From Roseiarcus sp963809245 (GTDB lineage: Bacteria; Pseudomonadota; Alphaproteobacteria; Rhizobiales; Beijerinckiaceae): 64,000 nt of DNA. The stretch is taken from the NCBI GenBank assembly GCA_963809245.1, contig CAWEIU010000006.1, forward strand, positions 99,565 to 163,564, given 5' to 3'. Shown here in pieces: positions 1 to 8,748 of this stretch (position 1 is the stretch's first letter; each line of letters opens with the position of its first letter). The notes beneath the pieces were generated by a model. It saw only the letters and a list, made by a program, of their open reading frames with translations, was not told the origin of the DNA and did no database searches. A program made the translations under genes and the position numbers.

Positions 1-964
1 CCGCGAGCGGGCGCTGCAGCTCGAAGCTCAGCCGCTCCTCGGCGCGGCCGGTGAGAAAGTGGAGGTGGCAGCGCACCGTCCAGAGGAACTCCTCGCAGCG
101 CGAGAACAGCGCGAATTCGCGGTGCGAGAACAGCCCGGCGGCGACAAGCTCGCGCGGGTCGCGCACGCGGTAGACGTATTTGGCGATCCAGAACAACGTA
201 TTGAGATCGCGCAAGCCCCCCTTGCCGTCCTTCAGGTTGGGCTCGACCAGATAGCGCGATTCCCCGGCGCGCTTGATGCGCGCGTCGCGTTCGGCGAGCT
301 TGGCGGTGGCGAATTCGGCCGGCGTCTTGGCGACGATCTCCTTGTCGAAACGCTCGCGCATCCGCTCGAACTGCGCCTCGTCGCCCATCAGGAAGCGGGC
401 CTCCAGCAAAGCGGTGCGGATCGTCATGTCGGCGCGCGCCTGCTTGAGGCATTCCTCGGTCGTGCGGGTGGAATGGCCGACCTTCTGGCGCAGATCCCAC
501 AAGACGTAGAGGATCGTCTCGACGATCTTCTCGCAGCCCGCCGCGCCGGCGCTCGGCAACAGGAAGAGCAGATCGATGTCGGAGCCGGGCGCCAGCATGG
601 CGCGTCCATAGCCGCCGACCGCCGCGATCGTCACCCGGCCCGATTGCGCCAGCGCGGGATGGAGATGGCGCACCGCCATGTCGTGCACGGCGCGGATGAT
701 CTCGTCTTCGAGCTCGCTGAGCCGGGACGCGCAGGCCCGTCCCCCGCCGCTTTCTTCGAGTTGCCGGCGAGCCTCGGCCCGCCCCGCGTTCAGCGCGTCG
801 CGAAAGAGATCGACCGCTTCGCGGCGGAAGGCGGCGTCGTCGGAGGGGACGCGGCGCCGCAGCTCAGCGAGGCTCTCGTCGAGCTTGGCGCGGTCGAAGC
901 CGGTCTTGGGCGTCGGGGCGCGGCGCCGGTTTGACGCGCGCGCGGCGAGAGACGTCGTATCCAT
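1..964 (-). CDS. glnD: PII uridylyltransferase / uridylyl-removing enzyme, N-terminal part (runs off the left edge)
   Basis: GlnD uridylylates and deuridylylates the PII signal protein in response to glutamine and so sets cellular nitrogen regulation in the cytoplasm. The frame opens at ATG 964 and stays open to the window edge, giving about 321 residues. Residues 117-121 read GGYGR and are followed by LAPGSDIDLLFL, the nucleotidyltransferase motif with its metal-binding aspartates. Further on come KDGKGGLRDL and RCHLHFLTGRAEERL, both typical of GlnD. The HD and ACT domains expected later lie outside the window. A weaker open frame covers the same bases on the plus strand but has no family resemblance. 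Identity is secure; only the C-terminus is missing. Confidence 0.93.
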   Translation of the reverse strand, partial: MDTTSLAARASNRRRAPTPKTGFDRAKLDESLAELRRRVPSDDAAFRREAVDLFRDALNAGRAEARRQLEESGGGRACASRLSELEDEIIRAVHDMAVRHLHPALAQSGRVTIAAVGGYGRAMLAPGSDIDLLFLLPSAGAAGCEKIVETILYVLWDLRQKVGHSTRTTEECLKQARADMTIRTALLEARFLMGDEAQFERMRERFDKEIVAKTPAEFATAKLAERDARIKRAGESRYLVEPNLKDGKGGLRDLNTLFWIAKYVYRVRDPRELVAAGLFSHREFALFSRCEEFLWTVRCHLHFLTGRAEERLSFELQRPLA

Positions 965-1174
965 ATTGCGTCAGACTCCTCGCGCGGCGGCTTCGCCGTG
1001 GGCCCGCGCGGCGCGGAGCCAGACGCATAGGGGCGACGTCGTTCTCTTCTTCATGGCTCTCTATATCATGTCGTTGACGCGAAAGGGGGCTTGCAAGCCA
1101 CGGCGAAAGGCGGAATAGTTCACGCAAATGCGAGGAGCCGGGCCTTCACGTCAAAGGCGCGGCCGGACGGGAGG

Positions 1175-1921
1175 ATGGTTTTGCCAGCTCTCGAGCTCAA
1201 GGGAATCTCCAAGCACTTCGGGGCGATCCACGCCCTGAATGACGTCGACCTCAAGCTCCAGCACGGCGAAGCGCTCGGCCTGATGGGCGACAACGGGGCC
1301 GGCAAGTCGACCCTCGTGAAGGTGATCGCCGGCAACTTCCTGCCGACCGGCGGCGAAATTCGCATCGAGGACGAGCCGGTCCATTTCTCCAAGCCGGTTG
1401 AGGCCCGCAAGAAGGGCGTCGAGGTCGTCTATCAGGACCTCGCCCTCTGCAACAACCTCACCGCCTCGGCCAATGTGTTTCTCGGCCGCGAGCTGAAACG
1501 CGGCTTGTGGCCGGTCCGCTGGCTCGATCACGCGGCGATGGCCAAGCGCGCGGGCGAATTGTTCTCCGAATTGAAGTCGGAAACCCGGCCGCGCGATCTG
1601 GTGCGCCAGATGTCGGGCGGCCAGCGGCAAGCGGTTGCGATCGCGCGCACAAGGTTGTCGGCGGCCAAGCTCGTGCTGATGGACGAGCCGACTGCGGCGA
1701 TCTCCGTGCGTCAGGTCGCCGAAGTGCTCGAGCTCATCCGCCGCCTTCGCGATTCCGGCCAGGCGATCATCCTCATTTCTCACCGCATGCCCGACGTCTT
1801 CGCCGTCTGCGATCGCGTCGCGGTGCTGCGGCGCGGCCGCAAGGTGGCCGACAAGCCTATCAAGTCGACGTCTCCCGAAGAGGTGACCGGGCTCATCACC
1901 GGCGCCATTCACGTGGCCTGA
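1175..1921 (+). CDS. Sugar ABC transporter ATP-binding protein, single-domain (FrcA-like)
   Basis: This cytoplasmic ATPase would energise import of a sugar-like solute with the permease and binding protein that follow. From ATG 1175 it has 248 residues. Walker A is GDNGAGKST at about 38-46, the signature is MSGGQRQAVAIAR near 146, Walker B is LVLMDEP near 166, and the H-loop is LISHR near 200. It has one nucleotide-binding domain, like the fructose importer ATPase FrcA and unlike the double-domain RbsA. The frame is open upstream to a TTG at 1091, preceded by GGGGG, so the start is uncertain; the purine-rich GGGAGG lies immediately before ATG 1175. The permease starts 3 bases after its stop. 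Confidence 0.85.
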   Translation: MVLPALELKGISKHFGAIHALNDVDLKLQHGEALGLMGDNGAGKSTLVKVIAGNFLPTGGEIRIEDEPVHFSKPVEARKKGVEVVYQDLALCNNLTASANVFLGRELKRGLWPVRWLDHAAMAKRAGELFSELKSETRPRDLVRQMSGGQRQAVAIARTRLSAAKLVLMDEPTAAISVRQVAEVLELIRRLRDSGQAIILISHRMPDVFAVCDRVAVLRRGRKVADKPIKSTSPEEVTGLITGAIHVA

Positions 1922-1924
1922 CCC

Positions 1925-2962
1925 ATGTCGAGCGAGTTGGTTCCGCCTACGGCGCATACCTCGATCGAGTCCGTGCTCGATGTGCAACAGCACACGGCGC
2001 TGCAACGTCTCTTGAGCGCGCAATCGCTCTGGGTCACCGTCGCGCTGATCATCATTTGCGTCGTGATGGGGGTGTGGCAGCCGGCCTCCTTCGCCACGTC
2101 GGAGAACTTCTACAACATCACCCGGAATTTCTCGTTCATCGGCATCATGGCGCTCGGCATGACGGCGGTGATCGCGACGGGCGGCATCGATCTCTCGGTC
2201 GGTTCGACCATGGGGCTGACGGCGGTCGCCTGCGGGCTGATCCTCGAAGCCGGCTATCCCTGGTGGGCGGCGGTGGTGGTCGGATTGGCTGCAGGCGGCG
2301 TCGTGGGGCTCATCAATGGCGTCATCGTCGCTTACGTCGGCCTTTCGCCCTTCGTCACGACGCTCGGCATGCTGTCGATCGCCCGCTCCTGCGCCGTGGT
2401 GCTGTCGGGCAACCGGATGCTCTACAATTTCGGGCCGGGCGGGGCGATGTTCAAATCGCTTGGCAACGGCGCGGTCAATATCGGGCCGACCTTCCAGATC
2501 AGCTATCCCCTGCTGTACCTTTGCGTGCTGACGGCGTTGCTTGCGCTCGTCTACAAATTCTCGGGCTGGGGCCGCCACGTGCTGGCGATCGGCGGCAACG
2601 AGCAGGCGGCGCTGTTGACCGGCGTGCCGGTCAAGCGGGTGAAGGCGCAGGTCTATGTCGTCTCGGGCCTCGCAGCGGCCTTCGCCGCCATTCTCGACGT
2701 CGGCTGGTCCGGCTCGGCGATCAACGCGCTCGGCGCAAGCTACGAATTGCTGGCCATCTCCGCCGCCGTCATCGGCGGGGCGAACCTGATGGGCGGCGAG
2801 GCGAGCGCCTATGGCGCGCTGGTCGGGGCGGCGCTCATCTATGTCATCCGCAACGCGCTGCTGATGGCCGGCATCGATTCGAACTGGCAAGGGACCTTCG
2901 TCGGTCTCTTTCTCATCTCTGCGGTTTACCTCGGCAAAGTCCGGGGGGCAAAACGCGAATGA
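1925..2962 (+). CDS. Sugar ABC transporter permease, RbsC/FrcC type
   Basis: This 345-residue inner-membrane protein forms the translocation channel of the importer encoded here. It shows the alternating hydrophobic segments of the BPD_transp_2 family from about residue 40 onward, including the diagnostic stretch TGGIDLSVGSTMGLTA and the later GANLMGGEASAYGALVGAAL. The N-terminal 35 residues are hydrophilic and probably cytoplasmic. It lies between the ATPase and the binding protein with gaps of 3 and about 36 bases, so the three genes should form one operon. The transported sugar cannot be read from the permease. Confidence 0.88.
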   Translation: MSSELVPPTAHTSIESVLDVQQHTALQRLLSAQSLWVTVALIIICVVMGVWQPASFATSENFYNITRNFSFIGIMALGMTAVIATGGIDLSVGSTMGLTAVACGLILEAGYPWWAAVVVGLAAGGVVGLINGVIVAYVGLSPFVTTLGMLSIARSCAVVLSGNRMLYNFGPGGAMFKSLGNGAVNIGPTFQISYPLLYLCVLTALLALVYKFSGWGRHVLAIGGNEQAALLTGVPVKRVKAQVYVVSGLAAAFAAILDVGWSGSAINALGASYELLAISAAVIGGANLMGGEASAYGALVGAALIYVIRNALLMAGIDSNWQGTFVGLFLISAVYLGKVRGAKRE

Positions 2963-2998
2963 CCCGATCCTGGGCTTCGCGCAATCTGGGAGGTGCGT

Positions 2999-4015
2999 AT
3001 GCTCAAGATGCTGTTGACGGGTTCGATCGCCGCGTGCGCGCTGGCGATAGCGGCGCCCGCCGCGCAGGCGGCGGATCCCTATACATTCGCGCTGGTGCCC
3101 AAGAACACCAACAATCCGTTCTTTGACCAGGCCCTCGCCGGCTGCAAGAAGGCTGAGAAGGAACTCAACGGTTCGGTCAAGTGCCTCTACATCGGCCCCG
3201 GCGAGCACGGCGGCGGCGACGAGGAAGCGCAGATCGTCGCCGATCTCATCACCAAGAGGGTCGACGGCATCGCCGTCTCGCCCGCCAACGCGCCGGCGAT
3301 GGCCAATGCGCTGCAAGGCGCCGCCGCGAACAAGATCCCGGTCCTGACGTGGGACTCCGATCTTCTGCCGAAGGACAAGGCCGAGCGCATCGCTTATGTC
3401 GGCACGCACAACTACGACATCGGCGTCAACATCGCCAAGCTGGTGATGGCGATCAAGCCGAAGGGCGGCACGATCTGCATCCAGTCCGGCGGCGCCGCGG
3501 CGGCGAACCACAACGAACGCATGCAGGGCATCCGCGACACGCTCTCCGGCATGAAGAGCGCCGAGTCGCCCGGCACGCGCCTCACCGGCCAGAACGGCTG
3601 GAAGGAGGCCGACGGCTGCCCGCTCTACACCAACGACGACTTCGGCGTCGCGGTGCAGCAAATGGAGGACATTCTCGGCAAATATCCCAATCTCGACGCC
3701 TTCACGCCGACCGGCGGCTTCCCACAGTTCCTGCCCGACGCCTATGAGAAGGTGGCGAGCAAGTACAAGGACAAGATCGCCTCGGGCGAGCTGGCGCTGG
3801 TCGTCGCCGACACGCTGCCGGTCCAGATCGAATTGATGAAGAAAGGGCTCTCGTCCGGACAGGTTGGCCAGCGTCCGTTCGAGATGGGGTACAAGGCGAT
3901 GTATTTCCTCAAGGACATCAAGGACGGTAAGGCTCCCCCGGCGGACCCGACCTATACCGGCCTCGACGTCTGCACGCCCAAGACCGCCGACACCTGCGTT
4001 GGCGGGGCAAGCTGA
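2999..4015 (+). CDS. Periplasmic sugar-binding protein of the ABC importer
   Basis: This protein should capture the solute in the periplasm and deliver it to the permease encoded upstream. ATG 2999 is chosen because GGGAGG ends 5 bases before it; a GTG at 2993 overlaps that site. Residues 1-24 form a signal peptide ending AAQA before ADPYTFALVPKN. The mature part has the type I periplasmic-binding fold signature: FALVPKNTNNPFF near the start, VDGIAVSPANAPAM, and PVLTWDSDL. Four cysteines in the mature chain (in GCKK, VKCLY, GCPLY and near the C-terminus) are more than usual for the family. An inverted repeat at 4040-4076 follows. The ligand is unknown. Confidence 0.87.
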   Translation: MLKMLLTGSIAACALAIAAPAAQAADPYTFALVPKNTNNPFFDQALAGCKKAEKELNGSVKCLYIGPGEHGGGDEEAQIVADLITKRVDGIAVSPANAPAMANALQGAAANKIPVLTWDSDLLPKDKAERIAYVGTHNYDIGVNIAKLVMAIKPKGGTICIQSGGAAAANHNERMQGIRDTLSGMKSAESPGTRLTGQNGWKEADGCPLYTNDDFGVAVQQMEDILGKYPNLDAFTPTGGFPQFLPDAYEKVASKYKDKIASGELALVVADTLPVQIELMKKGLSSGQVGQRPFEMGYKAMYFLKDIKDGKAPPADPTYTGLDVCTPKTADTCVGGAS

Positions 4016-4039
4016 CCGCGCTTAAGCTAGGGCGTGTTC

Positions 4040-4076
4040 TAAACCGCGCGGCGCAATCGATGCATCGCGCGGTTTA
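4040..4076. repeat. 11-bp perfect inverted repeat after the sugar importer operon
   Basis: TAAACCGCGCG at 4040-4050 is complementary to CGCGCGGTTTA at 4066-4076, leaving a 15-base loop. It sits 25 bases after the binding-protein stop and about 115 bases before the antitoxin-like gene. It could act as a transcription terminator, although no T-run follows on either strand, or as an operator for the downstream gene. Both readings are inference. Confidence 0.5.
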
Positions 4077-4190
4077 AACTTGTCCGTCGTTGCTTGCTTT
4101 GGTGCAGTTCTCGGCAACTCGAACAGACGAGCGCTTCGCCGCGCTTTGCGAATAGCGGGGCGATCACGCTCGGAAAGAAGGGCGCCGCTC

Positions 4191-4529
4191 ATGCCTACTG
4201 CAATTAGTCGAATCCTCGACAGTCTAAAGGACGGGGGAGGTTTGCAGGGGAAGGACATTGCGAACATCGTCTCGGTTTCGCCCGCGACAGTTTCCGGCTG
4301 GTCGAACGGTAAGGTGCCCCCGGATCTCCGGACGCAAACGGTCATTGCCGACCTGCGGTATGTCGTCGACCGGCTGTCAGATTTGTACAGGCCCGACGAG
4401 ACACGGATGTGGCTTCATATCAGGCATCCGATGCTGGACGGAGAACGCGCCATTGATTTAATTAAGGAAAAGCGGACCGAAGCCGTGCTCGCGGTGATCG
4501 AGGTCCTTGATTCAAGCGCCTATACGTGA
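4191..4529 (+). CDS. MbcA/ParS/Xre-type antitoxin-like protein (DUF2384-like), orphan
   Basis: From ATG 4191 the product is 112 residues. The start is favoured by a purine-rich AAAGAAGG about 9 bases upstream and because the conserved part begins directly after it. Residues 17-45 look like a helix-turn-helix (LQGKDIANIVSVSPATVSGW). The C-terminal half has MWLHIRHPML-DGERAIDLI, which matches the WL..P...L.G..P.dLI pattern of the toxin-binding domain of MbcA/ParS/Xre antitoxins. In this family the antitoxin normally precedes or follows a RES-domain NAD-degrading toxin. No RES gene is adjacent: upstream is a sugar importer and downstream is gshB on the other strand. Family call is moderate because it rests on motif reading. 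Confidence 0.65.
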   Translation: MPTAISRILDSLKDGGGLQGKDIANIVSVSPATVSGWSNGKVPPDLRTQTVIADLRYVVDRLSDLYRPDETRMWLHIRHPMLDGERAIDLIKEKRTEAVLAVIEVLDSSAYT

Positions 4530-4624
4530 TGGTCGCGACCACCTGCAGGCGCGATCATCGACACGGTCGATGCTTTCGGTCTGGACCGCATCGCGGGCGC
4601 CTCCGGCGCCCGGCTTCGGCCCCG

Positions 4625-5573
4625 CTATTTTTTCGCCCGCTTGGCCTCGATCACGTCCCAGATCGCCACGGCGAGATCGGCGCCGCCCAGCTTCTTGATG
4701 ACTCGGATCCCGGTCGGAGAGGTCACGTTGATTTCGGTGAGATAGCCGTCGATCACGTCGATGCCGACGAAGATCAGGCCGCGCCGCTTCAGCTCCGGCC
4801 CGATCGTTGCGCAAATCTCGCGCTCGCGCGGCGTCAGGGCGGTCTCGACCGCGGCGCCGCCGCGCACCATGTTCGAGCGGATGTCGTCGGCCGCCGGCAC
4901 GCGGTTGACGGCCCCGAGCGGCTCGCCGTCGACCAGTATGATCCGCTTGTCGCCGCGCGAGACCGCCGGCAGAAACTTCTGGATCACCCAGGGCTCGCGG
5001 AAGGTGACGGAGAAGAGATCGAACAGCGAGCCGAAGTTCGGGTCGTTCTGCCCGACCTTGAACACCGCCGCGCCGCCGGCGCCGTAGAGCGGCTTCATCA
5101 CGACTTCGCCGTGACGGGCGCGAAACGCCTCGATCGCCGCGCGGTCGCGCGAGATGAGCGTCGCCGGCATCAGCTCGGGGAAGTCCATCACGAAGAGTTT
5201 TTCCGGCGCATCGCGAACCGAGCGCGGATCGTTGACGACGAGCGTATGCGGATGAATGCGCTCGAGCAGGTGCGTCGTCGTGATGTAAGCGAGATCGAAG
5301 GGCGGGTCCTGGCGCAGCAGCACGACGTCGACCTCGGAGAGATCGACGCGGCGCGGCTCTCTCAGCTTCGCGTGCTCGCCTTGAACGTCCTTGACGGCGA
5401 GCGGCTGCGCGTCGACGAGAAGGCTGGCGCCTTCGAGGCAGAGCCGCTCGGGCGTGTAATAGAGCAGGGCATGTCCGCGCGCCTGCGCCTCAAGGAGTAG
5501 CGCGAAGGTCGAAGTCTCCGGCGATGCGGATGCGTTCGATCGGGTCCATCTGCACGGCGACGGTCAAAGGCAT
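4625..5573 (-). CDS. gshB: Glutathione synthetase, interrupted by an apparent one-base frameshift near the N-terminus
   Basis: GshB ligates gamma-glutamylcysteine and glycine with ATP in the cytoplasm. The N-terminus from ATG 5573 reads MPLTVAVQMDPIERIRIAGD and then meets a stop. Reading on in the next frame restores STFALLLEAQARGHALLYY, VVLLRQDPPFDLAYIT and the rest of the enzyme to the stop at 4625. The join falls at about 5511-5515, where one extra T separates codons for D and S. The later motifs VMKPLYGAGGAAVF and LIFVGIDVI-TEINVTSP are intact and characteristic. The uninterrupted part could only start at GTG 5323, losing about 80 residues. It lies 27 bases after yraN on the minus strand. 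The identity is certain; whether the lesion is real or an assembly error is not. Confidence 0.88.
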
Positions 5574-5600
5574 GGCGGAGGCGTTCCTGTCAGTGCGCGG

Positions 5601-5981
5601 TCAGTCGAGGTCCAGCCTATACGCTGCGCCGAGGTGGCGGGGAAGGCGCCCTGGCGCGACGAAGACGGCGTCGCCCCGCAGCGTTGCGCGCGCCGCCCAA
5701 GGGTTGCGCGTGAGCCAGACGCGCGCGGCGCGCGAAATCCGCCGCCGCTTGGTCTCGAGGATCGCGATCGCCGCGTCGTCGAGATTTTCGCGCGCCTTGA
5801 CCTCGACGAAGGCGATCGTGTCGCCGCGTTGCGCAACGATGTCGATCTCGCCCCCGGAGACGACGAAGCGCCGGGCCAGCACCCGATAGCCCTTCAGTCT
5901 CAGGAGAAGCGCGGCGAGCGTTTCGGCGCGCAGGCCGAACAGATGCGCCCGCCGCCGGGCCGTCGCGGGCCGGCCCGCCAT
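5601..5981 (-). CDS. yraN: YraN/UPF0102 family endonuclease-like protein
   Basis: This 126-residue protein belongs to the UPF0102 (YraN) family, which has a restriction-endonuclease-like fold related to Holliday junction resolvases; its role is not settled. The visible core is GGEIDIVAQRGDTIAFVEVKARE at about residues 43-65, carrying the E-D-EVK metal-binding pattern. Length fits the family. Its start codon overlaps the end of rsmI, a pairing that is widespread in proteobacteria, and gshB follows after a short gap, so rsmI-yraN-gshB is probably a single operon. Confidence 0.9.
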   Translation of the reverse strand: MAGRPATARRRAHLFGLRAETLAALLLRLKGYRVLARRFVVSGGEIDIVAQRGDTIAFVEVKARENLDDAAIAILETKRRRISRAARVWLTRNPWAARATLRGDAVFVAPGRLPRHLGAAYRLDLD

Positions 5982-6916
5982 CAGCGGCGCGAACCTTGGA
6001 TGCGGAGGGCCCGCGCATAAACTTCGCGCCGGGGCAGGCCGGTCTCCGCGGCGACCGCGGCGGCGGCGTCCTTGACGGAGAGCGTGTCGAGCGCGGCGAG
6101 GACGGCTTTGTCGAGCGCCGCCTCGTCCAGCGGCGGGGCTTCGAGCGGCGGCCCGACGACGACGACGATCTCGCCCTTGGGCGCGCCCTCGGTCGCGTAA
6201 TGGGCGGCGAGCTCGGGCAGGGTCGCGCGGCGCGTCTCCTCATAGAGCTTGGTGAGCTCGCGGGCGACCGCGGCCGGCCGCGGACCGAGTTCGGCAGCGA
6301 GATCGGCGAGCGCTTCGGCCAGGCGGCTCGGCGCCTCGTAGAAGACGAGCGTCGCCGGAATGCTCGCCAGCGCGTTGATCCGTTCGCGCCGCGCCGCCGC
6401 TTTGGGCGGCAGGAATCCTTCGAAAAAGAACCGGTCGGTCGGCAGCGCCGCGCTGGTGAGCGCGGCCAGCGCCGCCGAAGGCCCGGGTATGCTCGTCACC
6501 GCGACGCCCGCCGCGACAGCCTCGGCGGCTAACTTGAAGCCGGGATCGGAAATCATCGGCGTGCCGGCGTCCGAGATCAGGGCGAGCGCCTCGCCCGCCG
6601 CAAGGCGCGCGAGGATCGCCGGGCGAACCTCCGCCGCATTGTGCTCGTGATAGGGGGTCAGCGGCGTCGTGATTTCGTAGCGATCGAGCAGGCGGCGGGA
6701 GACGCGCGTATCCTCGGCGAGGATCGCATCCGCGGCGGCGAGCGTCGACAGGGCGCGCAAGGTGACGTCGGCGAGATTGCCGATCGGCGTCGCGACGACA
6801 TAAAGGCCGCGGGCGAGGGCGGGCGCGTCGACGCGGGCGCCGAGCGCCGAAAATCCGCGCCATCGCGGCGTGCCGCCCGGCGACTTCGTCGTATCGTCTC
6901 CGTGGCGCGTCGCCAT
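5981..6916 (-). CDS. rsmI: 16S rRNA (cytidine(1402)-2'-O)-methyltransferase
   Basis: RsmI uses S-adenosylmethionine to methylate the 2'-hydroxyl of C1402 in 16S rRNA. The start is set at ATG 6916, giving 311 residues; an upstream extension to 7015 in the same frame adds 33 residues of low-complexity sequence with no family match. The tetrapyrrole-methylase fold begins with GLYVVATPIGNLADVTLRAL, followed by ILAEDTRVSRRLL, ALISDAGTPMISDPG and TSIPGPSAALAAL, which are the classic RsmI motifs. It is the first gene of the rsmI-yraN-gshB unit and is transcribed away from the lipoprotein gene at 7126. Confidence 0.93.
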   Translation of the reverse strand: MATRHGDDTTKSPGGTPRWRGFSALGARVDAPALARGLYVVATPIGNLADVTLRALSTLAAADAILAEDTRVSRRLLDRYEITTPLTPYHEHNAAEVRPAILARLAAGEALALISDAGTPMISDPGFKLAAEAVAAGVAVTSIPGPSAALAALTSAALPTDRFFFEGFLPPKAAARRERINALASIPATLVFYEAPSRLAEALADLAAELGPRPAAVARELTKLYEETRRATLPELAAHYATEGAPKGEIVVVVGPPLEAPPLDEAALDKAVLAALDTLSVKDAAAAVAAETGLPRREVYARALRIQGSRR

Positions 6917-7125
6917 GTCAGCCTCGTCAGTCGCGCGCTCGAAAACCGAAGTCTCACGCGCGACGCATGCGCTTTCCCTTAGCACTCGGGAATGAAAAAG
7001 CCACAATCGCCGCATTAGTGGAGCCGCGCGCGGCTTGAATGAGGCGCCGCCCGGCCGAAGCGCGTAAACTCGCAGTGGCCGGTCGCGATTCGCTTTTTCT
7101 TGCCGGCCGGGGGTTGGAGGTCGAT

Positions 7126-8346
7126 ATGCGCAGGAGCGCCTCTTTGACGTCGAGGACGCGCGATGCGCGCTGGGCGATGGTTGGGTGCCTCGGGCTTGTG
7201 CTCGCGGGCTGTAATTCCAATTCGGGAATGTCCGTTCCTGCGCCCGACTTCAGCGCGGCGCCTGTGTCGCCGGTTCAGTCACAACCGCTCGCCGGGCCGA
7301 CCGCGGCGACCGTCGGCGAGACGCTGGGGACGGGCCCGGTGCGCGTCGGTTTGATCCTGCCGTTGACCCAGAACGGCGCGCCGAGCCCTATCGGCGCCTC
7401 GCTGCGCAACGCAGCTCAGCTTGCGATCGACGAATCCGGGTCGAACGACATCACTTTAATGATCACGGACGACCACAGTTCGCCCGACGGCGCGGCGCAG
7501 GCGGCGCAGGCGGAGATCGGCGCCGGCGCCGAAATCATCCTTGGCCCGCTGCTGGCTGGCGACGCGCGGGAAGTCGGCCGCGTCGCCAAGGCCGCCAATC
7601 GTCCGGTCATCGCCTTTTCGACCGACGAGGGCGTCGCCTCGCCCGGCGTGTATCTGCTCTCGTTCCTGATCGAGACCTATGCCGACAAGATCGTCGACTA
7701 CGCCGTCTCGCGCGGCAAGAGGACCTTCGCCGTGCTCGCCCCGCAGAGCGACTACGCCAATGTCGCGATCGGCGAATTCCAGCAGGCCGCGCAGCGCGCC
7801 GGCGCGCGGGTGGTGACCGTCGCGCGCTATGCGCCTGGCCAGCCGCAGAGCGCGATCGGCCAGATCACGTCTACGCCCGGCGGCTTCGACGCCTTGTTCA
7901 TTCCCGAGCAGGCCGACGGCATGAACGCCGTCGCGTCGGCGCTGACCTCGGCCGGCGTCAAGACGCAGATCCTCGGCACCGGCGTCTGGAACGACGGCAG
8001 GGTGCTGCGGCTGCCGGCCTTGCAAGGCGCCTGGTTCGCCGCGCCCGACAACGCCGGCTTCATCGCCTTTGCGCAGCGCTACAAGGCGAAGTTCAACAGC
8101 GAGCCGCTGCGGCTCGCGACGCTCTCGCACGACGCGGTTTCGCTCGCCGCGGCGCTCGCTCGCACGCAAGGCGCGCAGCGCTATTCCCAGGGCGTGCTGA
8201 CGAATTCGTCCGGCTTCAACGGCATCGACGGCGTGTTCCGCTTCCGCCCCGACGGCCCGAACGATCGCGGCCTCGCGGTGATGCAGATCAGCGCAGGAAC
8301 CGCGTCCATCATCAGCCCGGCGCCGCCGCGCTTCTCGGGGAGCTGA
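7126..8346 (+). CDS. Penicillin-binding protein activator-like lipoprotein (LppC/periplasmic-binding fold)
   Basis: From ATG 7126 the product is 406 residues; TTGGAGG ends 5 bases before it. The N-terminus has an arginine-rich start, a hydrophobic segment and the lipobox LAGC with Cys at about residue 29, so it should be a lipoprotein. From about residue 70 it has a type I periplasmic-binding fold, seen in VRVGLILPLTQNGAPSPIGA and LGPLLAGDAREV. LppC/LpoA proteins with this fold stimulate peptidoglycan synthases from the outer membrane. Genes of this type often stand divergently from rsmI-yraN-gshB, as here. The exact target enzyme cannot be read from sequence. Confidence 0.82.
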   Translation: MRRSASLTSRTRDARWAMVGCLGLVLAGCNSNSGMSVPAPDFSAAPVSPVQSQPLAGPTAATVGETLGTGPVRVGLILPLTQNGAPSPIGASLRNAAQLAIDESGSNDITLMITDDHSSPDGAAQAAQAEIGAGAEIILGPLLAGDAREVGRVAKAANRPVIAFSTDEGVASPGVYLLSFLIETYADKIVDYAVSRGKRTFAVLAPQSDYANVAIGEFQQAAQRAGARVVTVARYAPGQPQSAIGQITSTPGGFDALFIPEQADGMNAVASALTSAGVKTQILGTGVWNDGRVLRLPALQGAWFAAPDNAGFIAFAQRYKAKFNSEPLRLATLSHDAVSLAAALARTQGAQRYSQGVLTNSSGFNGIDGVFRFRPDGPNDRGLAVMQISAGTASIISPAPPRFSGS

Positions 8347-8398
8347 AGCCGCAGCTCGCGCCGACGCGATATCGCTGCGTTCGCGTATGGCAAGCAAC

Positions 8399-8436
8399 AA
8401 AAAAGGCCGCGACACCATTCGGTCGGCAGCCTTTAG
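8399..8436 (-). terminator. Putative rho-independent terminator for the minus-strand small-gene pair
   Basis: Read on the minus strand, AAAGGC at 8434-8429 can pair with GCCTTT at 8407-8402 around a GC-rich partly paired interior, and a run of six T follows. It lies about 40 bases beyond the stop of the DUF1883 gene at 8476 and would also block transcription from the convergent lipoprotein gene. Confidence 0.5.
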
Positions 8437-8475
8437 TGTCTGTTGGACTCTGGTCTTTTTATCCGCTTCGGCATC

Positions 8476-8739
8476 CTAGCGGATAACCCGAACACCGGCA
8501 CGGACGCGACCGCTATAACCCCCGAGATCAATGGCGACATGCCAATAGCCCGCTCGCGGTATCGAGAGCCGAACCGGCGAGCGGGTGACGTGCCCGCCGA
8601 AATACTTGTGTCGCCCACCCTTCCGATAGTTGCTGAAGTTGTTGCTATCCATGAGGCGAACGTTTGCTGCGTGATCAAGGGTTACTTCGACAGTTTCCTT
8701 GCCGCTCAAGAACCCAAGGTCATTGTGAAGGAAGTTCAT
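8476..8739 (-). CDS. DUF1883 domain protein
   Basis: This 87-residue protein matches the DUF1883 domain over its whole length: it begins MNFLHNDLGFLSG, has TVEVTLDHAANVRLMD, NYRKGGRHKYFGG and ends PRAGYWHVAIDLGGYSGRVRA. The domain is a small beta-rich module of unknown function that elsewhere occurs alone or joined to TIR-like domains. GAGGAAG lies 4 bases before the ATG. It begins 9 bases after the small gene at 8749-8940 and both are transcribed away from the HTH-ImmA/IrrE gene. I cannot assign a function. Confidence 0.75.
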   Translation of the reverse strand: MNFLHNDLGFLSGKETVEVTLDHAANVRLMDSNNFSNYRKGGRHKYFGGHVTRSPVRLSIPRAGYWHVAIDLGGYSGRVRAGVRVIR

Positions 8740-8748
8740 TTCGCTTCC

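Noticed and set aside
59..934. Long plus-strand open frame over the first kilobase
   Set aside because: It is the shadow of glnD on the minus strand, which has the GGYGR nucleotidyltransferase motif; the plus-strand translation has no family features.
1151..3661. 836-codon minus-strand open frame over the first sugar importer
   Set aside because: The plus-strand genes there have intact ABC transporter motifs and ribosome-binding sites. The minus frame is His/Asp/Arg/Gly-rich, a typical GC-rich antisense artefact.
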